A stretch of 64,000 bases of DNA from assembly GCA_040905365.1 (NCBI GenBank), contig JBBDRQ010000034.1, positions 62,001-126,000 on the forward strand, given 5' to 3'. The notes below the pieces were generated by a model. That model made no database searches, had not been told where the DNA came from, and was given only the letters and a program-made list of their open reading frames with translations. This document shows, one piece after another, positions 50,898 to 59,009 of the stretch; positions within the stretch are counted from its first letter, which is position 1, and every line of letters begins with the position of its first letter. The DNA comes from JAHWKV01 sp040905365. GTDB lineage: Bacteria; Actinomycetota; CADDZG01; JAHWKV01. The translations under genes were made by a program, and so were the position numbers.

Positions 50898-51371
50898 TTG
50901 TTCGAAGACCGACAAGTGGTAGTACTCGGCGAACGCGACGGCGTCTCCGGGGGTGCCATATCGGCCTGCGTGGAGGCCATCGGCGGGTCCCACATCGCTT
51001 TCGCCGCCACGGAATGCTTTGTCTGAACGGCCTCAGGAGCCATGGATCTGCAACACCAGGAGGTAATCCTGGCGCTCTCCAATGAACACGGCCCGGAGAA
51101 GCTGCTCATCATCTTGGGTTCGCCCGACGCTGAGAGTGCGCAAGTCTCCGCCGAAACCGTAGTTCTGGGAGATCCGACTTACGCAGGTGCTTTGGCCGAG
51201 GTCCAGTTGGGCCTCGACGTTTACCACATACTAGAAGATGAGATTCGCAGCCTAGTCCCCGAGGACGTCTTCGAGGAGCAGGTGGGGCTCATGGCCGACG
51301 TGCTCGATACCGACGACATCACCGCCACCCTGCGCGACATAAGGTCGCAATCGCCGGCACCGGAGTGTTAG
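50898..51371 (+). CDS. grdA: Selenoprotein A of glycine/sarcosine/betaine reductase (in-frame TGA = Sec)
   Basis: 157 residues including selenocysteine 43, encoded by TGA at 51024-51026. Start is TTG 50898, directly after an in-frame stop and 7 nt after GAGGGGG. The product has the GrdA signatures: G-E-R-D-G near residue 11, T-E-C-F-V-U-T-A-S-G-A-M-D-L (38-51), G-D-P-T-Y-A-G-A-L-A and L-G-L-D-V-Y-H. The Cys40-x-x-Sec43 pair is the redox centre that carries the carboxymethyl group between protein B and protein C. Reading continues in frame to 51371 with coherent GrdA homology on both sides of the TGA, so this is recoding and not a pseudogene. No other grd or sel gene is in the window. Confidence 0.93.
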
Positions 51372-51447
51372 TACTAGGCACATCGGGCCGCAACCCGGGT
51401 CCGTTGTGCGCCACCCTCGGATGAGGGACAACTTCTACGCGCCCGTT

Positions 51448-51476
51448 CCCGCGGGTACCTCTCCCGCGGGTACCTC
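51448..51476. repeat. Tandem 15-bp repeat
   Basis: CCCGCGGGTACCTC occurs at 51448-51461 and again at 51463-51476, separated by one base. Each contains the palindrome CCGCGG. It lies 80 nt after grdA and 50 nt before the promoter of the LPXTG gene. Confidence 0.6.
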
Positions 51477-51528
51477 GACATTCTGCAACATTCGACACAT
51501 GCCACAAGCACAAAACGTCAATTGCTAC

Positions 51529-51557
51529 TTGACATAGCACCACTTTTCGTGAATGAT
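51529..51557 (+). promoter_or_regulatory. Promoter of the LPXTG gene
   Basis: Perfect -35 TTGACA (51529-51534), 17-nt spacer, -10 AATGAT (51552-51557; 4 of 6). The predicted start near 51564 leaves a long leader before ATG 51797. Confidence 0.5.
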
Positions 51558-51796
51558 TTGCACACTCAGTAGCCGGAACCTTTTTTAACAGGAGATCCAA
51601 CAGCAAGCTGTCCGGGCCCGTAGAATTAGCCCAATTTAATAAGCAGAGCTTTGTTGCGTTACTCACTGGATTAGTCGGTAGTAATTCAATAGCATGAGCC
51701 ACGCATTTGTCATGCGCCGAAAGAGGGCTTTTAACGCTTAGATACTTAGATAGATTTAGATAGATACAGACGCACAAAAAAGAGGAGTAAATCTCA

Positions 51797-53584
51797 ATGT
51801 CGGGCACACAAAGGAAGAAAAAGGGGGTTACCAGGGTAACTGCGCTGCTCGCGCTGGTTGCCATGGGCCTAGCCCTCGCTCCCCAGGCAGCGCTGGGTCA
51901 AGTATCCTTCAGCGATGCAGATTTTTCCGGTTACGCGACCGGTACCTACCTTCACGCCGACGCACTGACGCTAGGCTCATCCCCCACCGTCAAGGCCGAC
52001 CTCGGCTGGTCCGGCGCGTCCGTCGCTTCCAAAGGGCTCGATACCGCGGTGAGCGATGAGCTCGGCCGGGTCGTCCAACCTTCCGTACCCGGCAAGAACA
52101 GCTACGGCGCAGGGTTTGGTCTGGACGTCAGTCTGCTCGGCAGCGACATCCTCCAGCAGCAGGCCGCAGCTGCAGCCGCCCCTCCCTCCACGGAGTTGAT
52201 CAAGAAGACCCTGGTAGGACCCATTGATGTACCCGGCGTGCTCTCGGCAGGCGTTGTAGAAGGCAGGGCTCAGGCAACCTACGACCCGAACAACTGCATC
52301 CTCGGTAAGGACCTCAGCTACGGCCAGGGCAACGTGGCCGACGCCTCGCTTCTGACCGGCGACGTGCTCGGTGGCGTCGGAGACACTCTTTCCGCTCTGT
52401 TGGGCACCGACCCGAGCAGCCAGGACCCCGGAGCAGTCCGCTCCTCCTCGCGCACCCGGTTGGTTCCTCAGACCGATGAGGGTGGCAACATTGTCGGCCC
52501 GAACTTGGGTCTTCTGAGCGAAACCCGTCAGACGCTTGCTCCAGTCGTTCTGTTCCAGGGCGTGCCCGGGGCAGAGCTCACCATTGAGCTGCTGGGTGAA
52601 TGGGTTATCCAGGCGGTTGCCACCGGTATTCCGGGACAGTCGTACGTCAGCTACCAGCCGGGCACCGCCAACGGCGAAACACCGGTGCTCAAGGTAACCA
52701 ACACGCTTCCGCTTCCGGACGCCGGTTCCGAGTTGGTAGAGGGCCTCACGGTCACGCTCGACCAGCTACTGGGCATCGTTCCGCTCGACGACCTGCTCCA
52801 GGGCGACCTGCTGGGCCTCGGCCTGGTGGAGTTGGTGCTCGACCCCGACCCCACCGTGACGGAGTCCGCCGACGGCACTCACGCCAAGGGCGTAGTTGAT
52901 GTCGTGCGGGTCCGCTTGCTCCCCGAGGGCGAGGGACTGCTGGGCGACCTGCTGGGCACCACGCTGGGCGGCCTTGAGCTTGCCGACGTGCGTGTCGGAC
53001 ACATGGAAGTCGAGTCCAGGGTCCCGGTCGGCGGCATCACCTGCGCAGGTGCGGACGTCAAGAAGGCCGCCAACCCGGAGATCGTCAATGCGGGACAGAG
53101 CTTCGTCTACTCCATCAACACGACGAACCCGTTCGACTGCGAACTGACCAGCAACTCTCTGGTCGACACCATGACCGTGCCCGACAACATCGGGTTCACG
53201 ATCGGCAGCCAGGATCCGCCGGCCAGTTCCACGACGGCCAACTCGGTTACCTATAACGACATAGGGCCTATAGCGCCCAAGGAGTCGAAGTCCGTCTCCT
53301 TCCAAGTCGCCGTAGCCGATAACGCCGCTAACGGGAACTTTGTGAACCGGGCCGAGGTGGTGTCCAACTGTGCCTTGGAGACGGCGCAGGGAGGCACGGC
53401 CAACGTCCAGCTCACGGCGTTCGACGAAATCGACAAACCGCGGGTGCAGGCGCAGGAAGCGCCACCGTTGCCAAAGACGGGCGGAACCACCGCCTTCTGG
53501 GCAACCATGGCGGTGATCCTCGGGGGCATATCCGTGGCCTCGGCGTTCGGCTACCGCAAGCTGGGGGGCATCTCCCAGAGGTAA
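51797..53584 (+). CDS. LPXTG cell-wall-anchored surface protein
   Basis: 595 residues from ATG with AGAGGAG upstream. Signal peptide (about 1-35, cut after A-L-G), a large beta-rich body with two Leu/Gly-Asp-rich stretches, a DUF11-like repeat (about 420-535), and a C-terminal sorting signal L-P-K-T-G (558-562) followed by a TM and a basic tail. It will be covalently linked to the wall by a sortase, most likely the one encoded just downstream. Ligand unknown. Confidence 0.88.
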   Translation: MSGTQRKKKGVTRVTALLALVAMGLALAPQAALGQVSFSDADFSGYATGTYLHADALTLGSSPTVKADLGWSGASVASKGLDTAVSDELGRVVQPSVPGKNSYGAGFGLDVSLLGSDILQQQAAAAAAPPSTELIKKTLVGPIDVPGVLSAGVVEGRAQATYDPNNCILGKDLSYGQGNVADASLLTGDVLGGVGDTLSALLGTDPSSQDPGAVRSSSRTRLVPQTDEGGNIVGPNLGLLSETRQTLAPVVLFQGVPGAELTIELLGEWVIQAVATGIPGQSYVSYQPGTANGETPVLKVTNTLPLPDAGSELVEGLTVTLDQLLGIVPLDDLLQGDLLGLGLVELVLDPDPTVTESADGTHAKGVVDVVRVRLLPEGEGLLGDLLGTTLGGLELADVRVGHMEVESRVPVGGITCAGADVKKAANPEIVNAGQSFVYSINTTNPFDCELTSNSLVDTMTVPDNIGFTIGSQDPPASSTTANSVTYNDIGPIAPKESKSVSFQVAVADNAANGNFVNRAEVVSNCALETAQGGTANVQLTAFDEIDKPRVQAQEAPPLPKTGGTTAFWATMAVILGGISVASAFGYRKLGGISQR

Positions 53585-53602
53585 CGGTTAACGACAAAAA
53601 GG

Positions 53603-53630
53603 GGGCTCGGCTCTTGCGGGAGCCGAGCCC
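53603..53630 (+). terminator. Hairpin after the LPXTG gene
   Basis: Perfect 11-bp stem GGGCTCGGCTC / GAGCCGAGCCC (53603-53613, 53620-53630) with a 6-nt loop, 19 nt after the LPXTG stop. The T tract is weak, so termination may be partial or Rho-linked. Confidence 0.7.
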
Positions 53631-53744
53631 TTCGTACCTCAGCAGCCTCGAGGAGGGCTCGCCGTGGTTAAAGAGCCACCGTTAGAGACGAGTCTTAAAT
53701 ATGATGGTTGGAATCGGCCGGGGGGCTAATCCAGGAGTAAAGAC

Positions 53745-54371
53745 GTGGAGCTAAGTCAGCAGGGACGGCGCAAATTGGCGGTCGTTTTAGCCGGTATGGC
53801 CGCGATCACGGCGCTGGGATCCGCGGGTTTTTTCATGTACCCCCTGTACACCGACTGGCAGGCTAACCGGACCCAAAGCCAGTTGCGGGATCAGTTCCAG
53901 ACGGCCAGCCTGAAGGCGGACTACGCGGCCGGCGAGGTGCAAGACGCCTCCCCCCTCACGCGCATCATCATCCCGGCGATGGGCACGGACACGATCGTGG
54001 TGGAGGGCACCTCCTCCAAAGCGCTCAACACCGGCGCCGGCCACTACCCGAACACGCCCCTGCCCGGAGAGCCTGGTAACGTGGCGATTGCCGGGCACCG
54101 CACCACCTACGGCAAGCCGTTCTCTAACTTGGAGGTGCTGAAACCGGGAGACAAGATCACGCTGATCACGCCTTTTGCCGAGCACACCTATGAAGTTGTA
54201 GACCCTTTCGACGGCCACGCCAATCCATGGGTAACTTCCGCCAGCGACTGGTCGGCCATCAACCCGACGCCCGAAGCGACGTTGACGCTGACCACATGCC
54301 ACCCTAAAGGGTCCGACCGGCAACGCCTGATTGCCCGCGCCGTCCTGCTTGAGTCCAAGGACATCGCATGA
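53745..54371 (+). CDS. Sortase (class E-like)
   Basis: 208 residues from GTG 53745 with AGGAG upstream. One N-terminal TM (about 10-32), then the sortase barrel. Catalytic residues: His118 in A-G-H-R-T-T-Y-G, Cys185 in T-L-T-T-C-H-P-K-G-S, Arg194. The T-C-x-P-K-G form is common in class E sortases of actinobacteria, though these often prefer LAXTG; here the neighbour carries LPKTG. Overlaps the next gene by 4 bp. Confidence 0.88.
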   Translation: MELSQQGRRKLAVVLAGMAAITALGSAGFFMYPLYTDWQANRTQSQLRDQFQTASLKADYAAGEVQDASPLTRIIIPAMGTDTIVVEGTSSKALNTGAGHYPNTPLPGEPGNVAIAGHRTTYGKPFSNLEVLKPGDKITLITPFAEHTYEVVDPFDGHANPWVTSASDWSAINPTPEATLTLTTCHPKGSDRQRLIARAVLLESKDIA

Positions 54372-55564
54372 GACGCCTGCTGGCGAGCTGGATGGCAGGA
54401 CTTTTGCTCGTGGCAATCGCTGCCGCGCCTGCGGGCGCTGCCACCGGCGGAGGCGATGGCGAGATCAAGTTCGTCACCCCACCCACGCCCGCCGCGGGCA
54501 AGCCAACGGCCGGCACACAAACCATCCAGGCGGAAGTTGAAATGTCCGGAGGGCTTCTGAGCTCCCCCGACTACGAAAGCTTCACCGTTACCGTCAAGCC
54601 GCGCAGCGGCGATGGCAAGTCCGCCTCGATCGCCAACACGACCGGAAACAACCAGAGCTTCAAGGGCTCCTGGAACACAAAGGGTCAAAGTCCCTACAAC
54701 GGCGGCTACGACATCGAAGCCACCGCGGTTGTGGATACCGGACTACTGTCGGGTCCCAAGACCTTCAGAGCTTCGGTAGCCAACGTACTGCTCAACAACC
54801 CTCCAGCCGCCCCCACCGGCGTCTCGGTCTCTCTACAGGGTGAAACCCCCATGGTGACCTGGAAGGCCAACAGCGAGCCCGACCTGACCGGATACCGGGT
54901 GCTCAGGGCCGTAGCCAGCGGATCGTTCGAGCAGGTCGGATCCGTAAAGACCAACAAGTTCACCGACTCCGAAGCGCCGGCCGGGCTGGCACTTCGGTAT
55001 CAGGTGGTAGCCGTGCGCAGTAGCCCGGTCAGCGACTCTGGGATAACCGCTAAGAGCTCCGCCTCCAAGCCGGTGACCATACCGGCGCCCGCGGCTGCGG
55101 AGGGTCAGGGAGACGGCGAAGCCGAAGGCGCCCCCGCCGGCGAGGTGCCCGAGGGGGTCTTCGTCCCCGAAACCACCACCGCGGAGCCGGAGCCCGAGCC
55201 GGAGCCCGCTCCCCCGCCGGCCCAAAACTCCGGACCGCTGGCCCCGATCATCAGGGACGAACCTCTGGCCCGAACCAACGTGGACTTCGACGACCAGCTG
55301 CCCTTCGATGCCGAACTACCCGAGCGCTTCAGCACATCGTCGGACTCCCCCTCCATCAACGCAGCCCAAAGCGCGGCCACCGATAGCGGCGACGCAACGC
55401 TCGCAAACCCGGTGAAGTTCATCGCGACTGGACTCTTCCTGCTCGTTTTCTCCATCATCCTGGCCCGGACCTCGCGCCGGCTGTTCAAGGGCAAGCCGGG
55501 CGCCGACGGCTCCAAACCGCCGAAGGTTTCATACCCGGCGTTTCGAATCAGCCGCAGCCCATAA
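54368..55564 (+). CDS. Secreted Fn3-domain protein with C-terminal TM
   Basis: 398 residues, overlapping the sortase stop as ATGA. Signal peptide (about 1-24), a beta domain, one fibronectin type III domain (about 145-240, P-P-A-A-P-T-G-V-S-V to V-A-V), a Pro/Glu-rich linker with a run of E-P repeats near residue 275, and a C-terminal TM (about 346-366) with basic tail. No LPXTG, so it is membrane-bound. Probably a surface partner of the sortase-anchored protein. Confidence 0.75.
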   Translation: MRRLLASWMAGLLLVAIAAAPAGAATGGGDGEIKFVTPPTPAAGKPTAGTQTIQAEVEMSGGLLSSPDYESFTVTVKPRSGDGKSASIANTTGNNQSFKGSWNTKGQSPYNGGYDIEATAVVDTGLLSGPKTFRASVANVLLNNPPAAPTGVSVSLQGETPMVTWKANSEPDLTGYRVLRAVASGSFEQVGSVKTNKFTDSEAPAGLALRYQVVAVRSSPVSDSGITAKSSASKPVTIPAPAAAEGQGDGEAEGAPAGEVPEGVFVPETTTAEPEPEPEPAPPPAQNSGPLAPIIRDEPLARTNVDFDDQLPFDAELPERFSTSSDSPSINAAQSAATDSGDATLANPVKFIATGLFLLVFSIILARTSRRLFKGKPGADGSKPPKVSYPAFRISRSP

Positions 55565-55602
55565 CGCCGAGTTGCTCAGCACCAATAAATCGGGCCAGCC
55601 GT

Positions 55603-55614
55603 TAGACTGACCCC
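55603..55614 (+). promoter_or_regulatory. Putative leaderless promoter -10 of moaA
   Basis: TAGACT (55603-55608) exactly 6 nt before ATG 55615; the same hexamer and spacing precede hisD. No Shine-Dalgarno is visible at this start. Confidence 0.45.
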
Positions 55615-56652
55615 ATGAGCGGAGCAATATCCGAAGCGCCAACGACCGCCGGAGTGACCGACAAGTTCGGACGGCATATCCGTGATCTGAGGATCTCGGT
55701 CGCCGACCGTTGCAATTTTCGCTGTATCTACTGCATGCCCAAGGAGATCTTTGGCTCCGACTACCAGTTTCTAGACCGCAAAGAGCTGCTCACGTTCGAG
55801 GAGATCGAGCGGTTGGCCCAGGTGTTCGTGGGTCTGGGCGTAAAGAAGATCCGCCTTACCGGCGGCGAACCGCTGGTCCGCCGCAACTTGGAAAGGCTCA
55901 TCGAAAAGCTCGCGCGCATCGACGGCCTGGATCTAACCCTTACGACCAACGGCTCGCAATTGGCGCGTAAGGCCGAGGCCCTCAAGGAAGCCGGTTTGGA
56001 CCGGGTGACGGTCAGCCTGGACGCGATGGACAACGAGACCTTCAAGTCCATGAACGACGTCGGCTTCCCCGTCGAAAAGGTTCTGGCCGGCATCGACGAA
56101 GCCGACCGGGTCGGCTTGAATCCCATCAAGATCAACATGGTCGTAAAGCGGGGCGCCAACGAGCAGAGCATCCTTCCCATGGCGAGGTACTTCAGGGAGA
56201 AGGGCCACATCCTGCGCTGCATCGAGTACATGGACGTCGGGCACAGTAACGGGTGGAAGCTGGAGGAGGTTGTGCCGGCCGACGAAATAGTGGAAACGAT
56301 CAACGCCGAGATGCCCCTGGAACCACTGCCGCCGAACTACCCCGGCGAAGTTGCGAACCGCTGGCGGTACAAGGGCGAAGACACCGAGGTTGGCGTCATC
56401 GCTTCGGTCACCAAGCCTTTCTGCGGAGGGTGTACGCGGGCTCGTATCTCGGCTGAAGGCAAGCTTTTCACCTGCCTGTTTGCCACCAAGGGCCAGGACC
56501 TTAGACAACTTCTGCGCGAGGGTGCTACCGATGACGAGCTCACCCAAGCGGTCGCAGGCAACTGGCGTCAGCGGTCGGATCGCTACTCGGAGATCCGGTC
56601 GTCGGAGACCAAGGATCTGCCCAAGGTGGAGATGTCGTATATCGGAGGATAA
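55615..56652 (+). CDS. moaA: GTP 3',8-cyclase MoaA
   Basis: 345 residues. Radical-SAM cluster C-x3-C-x2-C: Cys33, Cys37, Cys40. Second cluster Cys270, Cys273, Cys287 in K-P-F-C-G-G-C-T-R-A-R. The C-terminal G-G end, needed in MoaA, is present. First step of molybdenum cofactor synthesis (with MoaC). No other moa/mog gene in the window. Confidence 0.95.
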   Translation: MSGAISEAPTTAGVTDKFGRHIRDLRISVADRCNFRCIYCMPKEIFGSDYQFLDRKELLTFEEIERLAQVFVGLGVKKIRLTGGEPLVRRNLERLIEKLARIDGLDLTLTTNGSQLARKAEALKEAGLDRVTVSLDAMDNETFKSMNDVGFPVEKVLAGIDEADRVGLNPIKINMVVKRGANEQSILPMARYFREKGHILRCIEYMDVGHSNGWKLEEVVPADEIVETINAEMPLEPLPPNYPGEVANRWRYKGEDTEVGVIASVTKPFCGGCTRARISAEGKLFTCLFATKGQDLRQLLREGATDDELTQAVAGNWRQRSDRYSEIRSSETKDLPKVEMSYIGG

Positions 56653-57001
56653 ATCCCCCGCGTCCGCACAACCGGTTCCCGCGAGGGTTCAGGCCTACGT
56701 GGCCCAAACCCTCGCCGAGGCCCACCTGATCCGGGGCTACCTGTCCGCCGAGGGCATCGAGTGCGAAATCCGCAACGAACACCTCATCGGCGGTATGGGC
56801 GAGTTGCCCGTAACCGCCGAAACGCTCCCGCAGGTCTGGGTAGACGACATCGAGCGGCAACGGGCCCGAGATCTTATCCACCAAGCGCTGGACCAAACCC
56901 GGGTCCAGGACACCGACTGGGTCTGCCCTCAGTGCCAAGAGCCGATACAGGGACAGTTCACCGAATGCTGGAACTGCGGCGCCGAGCGTCCCCAGTTCTA
57001 G
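56639..57001 (+). CDS. DUF2007 plus zinc-ribbon protein, start uncertain (AUA?)
   Basis: About 120 residues if started at ATA 56639. The DUF2007 domain needs its first strand (A-R-V-Q-A-Y-V-A), which lies before the first conventional in-frame start (GTG 56699, leaving 100 residues). AAGGTGGAG lies 7 nt upstream of ATA 56639, so a rare AUA start is the best fit; a frameshift from moaA is the other possibility. C-terminal zinc ribbon C-P-Q-C ... C-W-N-C. The family is linked to protein or membrane stress in some bacteria. Confidence 0.6.
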   Translation: MSEDKSPASAQPVPARVQAYVAQTLAEAHLIRGYLSAEGIECEIRNEHLIGGMGELPVTAETLPQVWVDDIERQRARDLIHQALDQTRVQDTDWVCPQCQEPIQGQFTECWNCGAERPQF

Positions 57002-57012
57002 CCTGCACATCG

Positions 57013-57047
57013 AAAGGGCTCCCTCCCGAAGCGGGAAGGAGCCCTTT
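57013..57047. terminator. Bidirectional terminator
   Basis: AAAGGGCTCC and GGAGCCCTTT arms (57013-57022, 57038-57047) with an inner TCCCG-AAG-CGGGA stem form a long hairpin with A and T ends on both strands, between the convergent DUF2007 gene and the membrane-protein gene. Confidence 0.85.
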
Positions 57048-57071
57048 GCGTCCGGCTGCTCCGTTACAAGC

Positions 57072-58847
57072 CTAGGCCTGCCCGGCGTAGGAGGGCTGGG
57101 ATCCGACCACCTCCTGCATTCGGCGCTGCTTGATCTTGCGGTCCGCCAGAGCGAACAGGTAGATCCACACGACCAGGATGCCTGCAACCTCGGTGTAGGC
57201 GACTATCGACGGCCACACCGGCCCGTCGTGAGCCTCCCTCAGCATGATCTCGGTGACCACGCCGAAGTCGACCGTCCGCTCCGGCAGCGCCGGCACCTCC
57301 GACGCCCCGATCTCAGGATCGGCGGGCAGGTAGACCGGCGCCGACATCACCTCGTTGCCCCGCTGCAGGCCAACGCTGGTCTTCCACTCACCGGCTAGGT
57401 GATGCGCGTTCTCCGAGATGTAGGTACCGGGCTCGTCGAGCGGGATCAGCCGTGACGGTATCGCCGTGTTACCGCCCTGGTTGGAAAGCACGCCAAACAT
57501 CGTGGCGTTCTCGGCTGCGTCGGGCGGATCCAACTCCACCTGAACCTTGGCCATATCGCCTTCACGATCGACCAAGGTGATCGTGGCCTGGACGTCGCCC
57601 GCCTGCCTCGGCAGCGGAATGGCCAGAACCGCGACTACCGCCACACCGGCTGCGATTACCATTGCCGTCGGGATGCTCTGCTTCTCCGAAGAGAACGAAT
57701 TGGCCATCCGGACACCTAGCACGGCAGCCGCTACCGCCGCCACGATCCCAAGCGGAACCGCCTTGGGCAGCAGCGCCGGGGTGAGCTCCATCCACCCGGA
57801 CAGAGGCATCCAAACCAGCTCCGCGGCCAGTCCGACGGTCCCCACAGCCACACCGGCCGCCAGCGCAAACCGGGTCCGGTGCTGGGTGCCGACCATGAAG
57901 GCGACTGCCTCTATCGCCAGGGCCGGAACCAGATAGGTCGGGAAGTGGGTAAGCGTGTGGTTCAGGGCGCCGGTCACGATCAGCACTAGAAAACCGCGCA
58001 CACCCAGGTAAAACAGGACCGTCTTCAAAGCGCCCCATGGACCCAGTGCGATACGAGCCATCGTCAGGATGAACCCGGCGGCAATCATCACCAACACCGG
58101 GTAGTAAGCCAGCTGGAACTGCGGAACCCGGAAGTCGAACTCGCCCTGGAAAATCGTAAGACCCACCAGCGCTGCACCGGCGACCATGATGTGAACAAAC
58201 CGTCCGGCGACCGTCGGCCTCGCGTCCCTGGAACCCTCGGCGATCATCAACCACGCAGCCAAGGTCGCGAAACCTCCACCGATCAGCAGCTGCAAGTGGG
58301 TGGGGCTCCAAAGCGTTACGTCCAGTCCGTAAGCTTGGTGCCAGAGTTCATCAAAGGGGAAGGATGCGAGACCGCCCAGCCCCAGGGCAAACAGCGGAAC
58401 TGCAGACCACGGGATTGTCAGTCCCTTGTAATTGAAGCCCACATCCGCCTTGTCCAGCGTCGCAAACGTAACTGCGATAGCAGCCGCATACATAAGACCG
58501 CCCAAACCCAGCACGATCATCGTGTGGGAAGGGTTAAGCAACATTTCGTCCCGGCCCAGATCGATATGCCAGGCGACGTCCCAGTACAGACCCATCGCGG
58601 CCACCAGAAGTATCAACAATCCGCTAAGCGCTCCCGCCATAGCCCACCCCGGATACCCGGTGGCTCGCCGGAGGCTGTCAGAGATGCGACCAAAAAAGTG
58701 CGGAAGGATATTTGCCTTCTCGCTACGTCCAAACGCGGTCAGGAAGTAAACGACCGTCAGATAGAACAAGAATGGCGCAACAACGTAGAACCAGTCATCC
58801 CAGACGTTCCCGGCGTTGGGTCCCGCCGTAGCAAGCAATACCGACAT
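57072..58847 (-). CDS. Polytopic membrane protein with duplicated D-x3-H-x13-H motif
   Basis: 591 residues from ATG 58847 with GGGGAGG upstream. About 12-13 TM segments. Residues 89-108 and 165-184 are two copies of one 20-residue motif: [W/F]-D-x2-W-H-x3-G-x-D-x2-L-x2-P-[S/T]-H. Extra histidines occur in A-L-N-H-T-L-T-H. After the TM region is an extracytoplasmic beta domain (about 450-555) that resembles FixH/YtkA domains, then a last TM. Metal or heme binding is likely from the His/Asp pattern; function unknown. Divergent from a MerR gene. Confidence 0.7.
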   Translation of the reverse strand: MSVLLATAGPNAGNVWDDWFYVVAPFLFYLTVVYFLTAFGRSEKANILPHFFGRISDSLRRATGYPGWAMAGALSGLLILLVAAMGLYWDVAWHIDLGRDEMLLNPSHTMIVLGLGGLMYAAAIAVTFATLDKADVGFNYKGLTIPWSAVPLFALGLGGLASFPFDELWHQAYGLDVTLWSPTHLQLLIGGGFATLAAWLMIAEGSRDARPTVAGRFVHIMVAGAALVGLTIFQGEFDFRVPQFQLAYYPVLVMIAAGFILTMARIALGPWGALKTVLFYLGVRGFLVLIVTGALNHTLTHFPTYLVPALAIEAVAFMVGTQHRTRFALAAGVAVGTVGLAAELVWMPLSGWMELTPALLPKAVPLGIVAAVAAAVLGVRMANSFSSEKQSIPTAMVIAAGVAVVAVLAIPLPRQAGDVQATITLVDREGDMAKVQVELDPPDAAENATMFGVLSNQGGNTAIPSRLIPLDEPGTYISENAHHLAGEWKTSVGLQRGNEVMSAPVYLPADPEIGASEVPALPERTVDFGVVTEIMLREAHDGPVWPSIVAYTEVAGILVVWIYLFALADRKIKQRRMQEVVGSQPSYAGQA

Positions 58848-58891
58848 CCCGACCTCCCCTAATAGATCCCTAATTAATCCGAATCCCCGTC

Positions 58892-58934
58892 CGTAGTTAC
58901 TACGTTTACATCTCGTGATGATACATTGATAACT
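58892..58934 (+). promoter_or_regulatory. Putative merR promoter and palindrome in the divergent region
   Basis: The palindrome CGTAGT-T-ACTACG (58892-58904) sits directly upstream of a plus-strand -35 TTTACA (58905-58910), 17 nt, then GATAAC (58928-58933). A MerR-type regulator often binds a dyad in such a place and could control both divergent genes. Confidence 0.4.
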
Positions 58935-59009
58935 GACACGGTGCAAACAATCGGCTGTCCTGGCCTTGAAATAGGTAGCCGGGAAAAACGGGGAGGTATT
59001 CTGGACGCT

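Larger units (their letters stand above)
51372..51796. other. 425-bp AT-rich intergenic region, leader of the LPXTG gene
   Basis: No credible gene. Holds a tandem repeat of CCCGCGGGTACCTC (51448-51461 and 51463-51476), a promoter TTGACA (51529-51534)-17 nt-AATGAT (51552-51557), a T tract near 51580, and TTAGATA-type repeats (51738-51768) close to the start of the next gene. The predicted leader of the LPXTG mRNA is about 235 nt. The DNA is visibly more AT-rich than its surroundings. No tRNA, including tRNA-Sec, was found by eye. Confidence 0.5.

Noticed and set aside
51024..51026. TGA inside grdA read as a nonsense mutation or pseudogene
   Set aside because: GrdA homology is continuous on both sides, the TGA is at the known Sec position, and a ribosome binding site and promoter precede the TTG start.
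51738..51768. CRISPR or phase-variation repeat
   Set aside because: The TTAGATA-type units are short and irregular, without spacers; at most low complexity in a leader.
51372..51796. tRNA-Sec gene next to grdA
   Set aside because: No cloverleaf with a TCA anticodon and CCA-like acceptor was found by eye.
51319..51864. A 181-codon minus-strand open frame across the LPXTG leader
   Set aside because: It overlaps the ends of grdA and the LPXTG gene and has low-complexity, non-protein-like composition without a ribosome binding site.
57072..58847. Membrane protein as a PmoC/AmoC homologue
   Set aside because: The D-x3-H-x13-H spacing differs by one residue, two copies occur in one chain, and the rest of the sequence shows no PmoC character.
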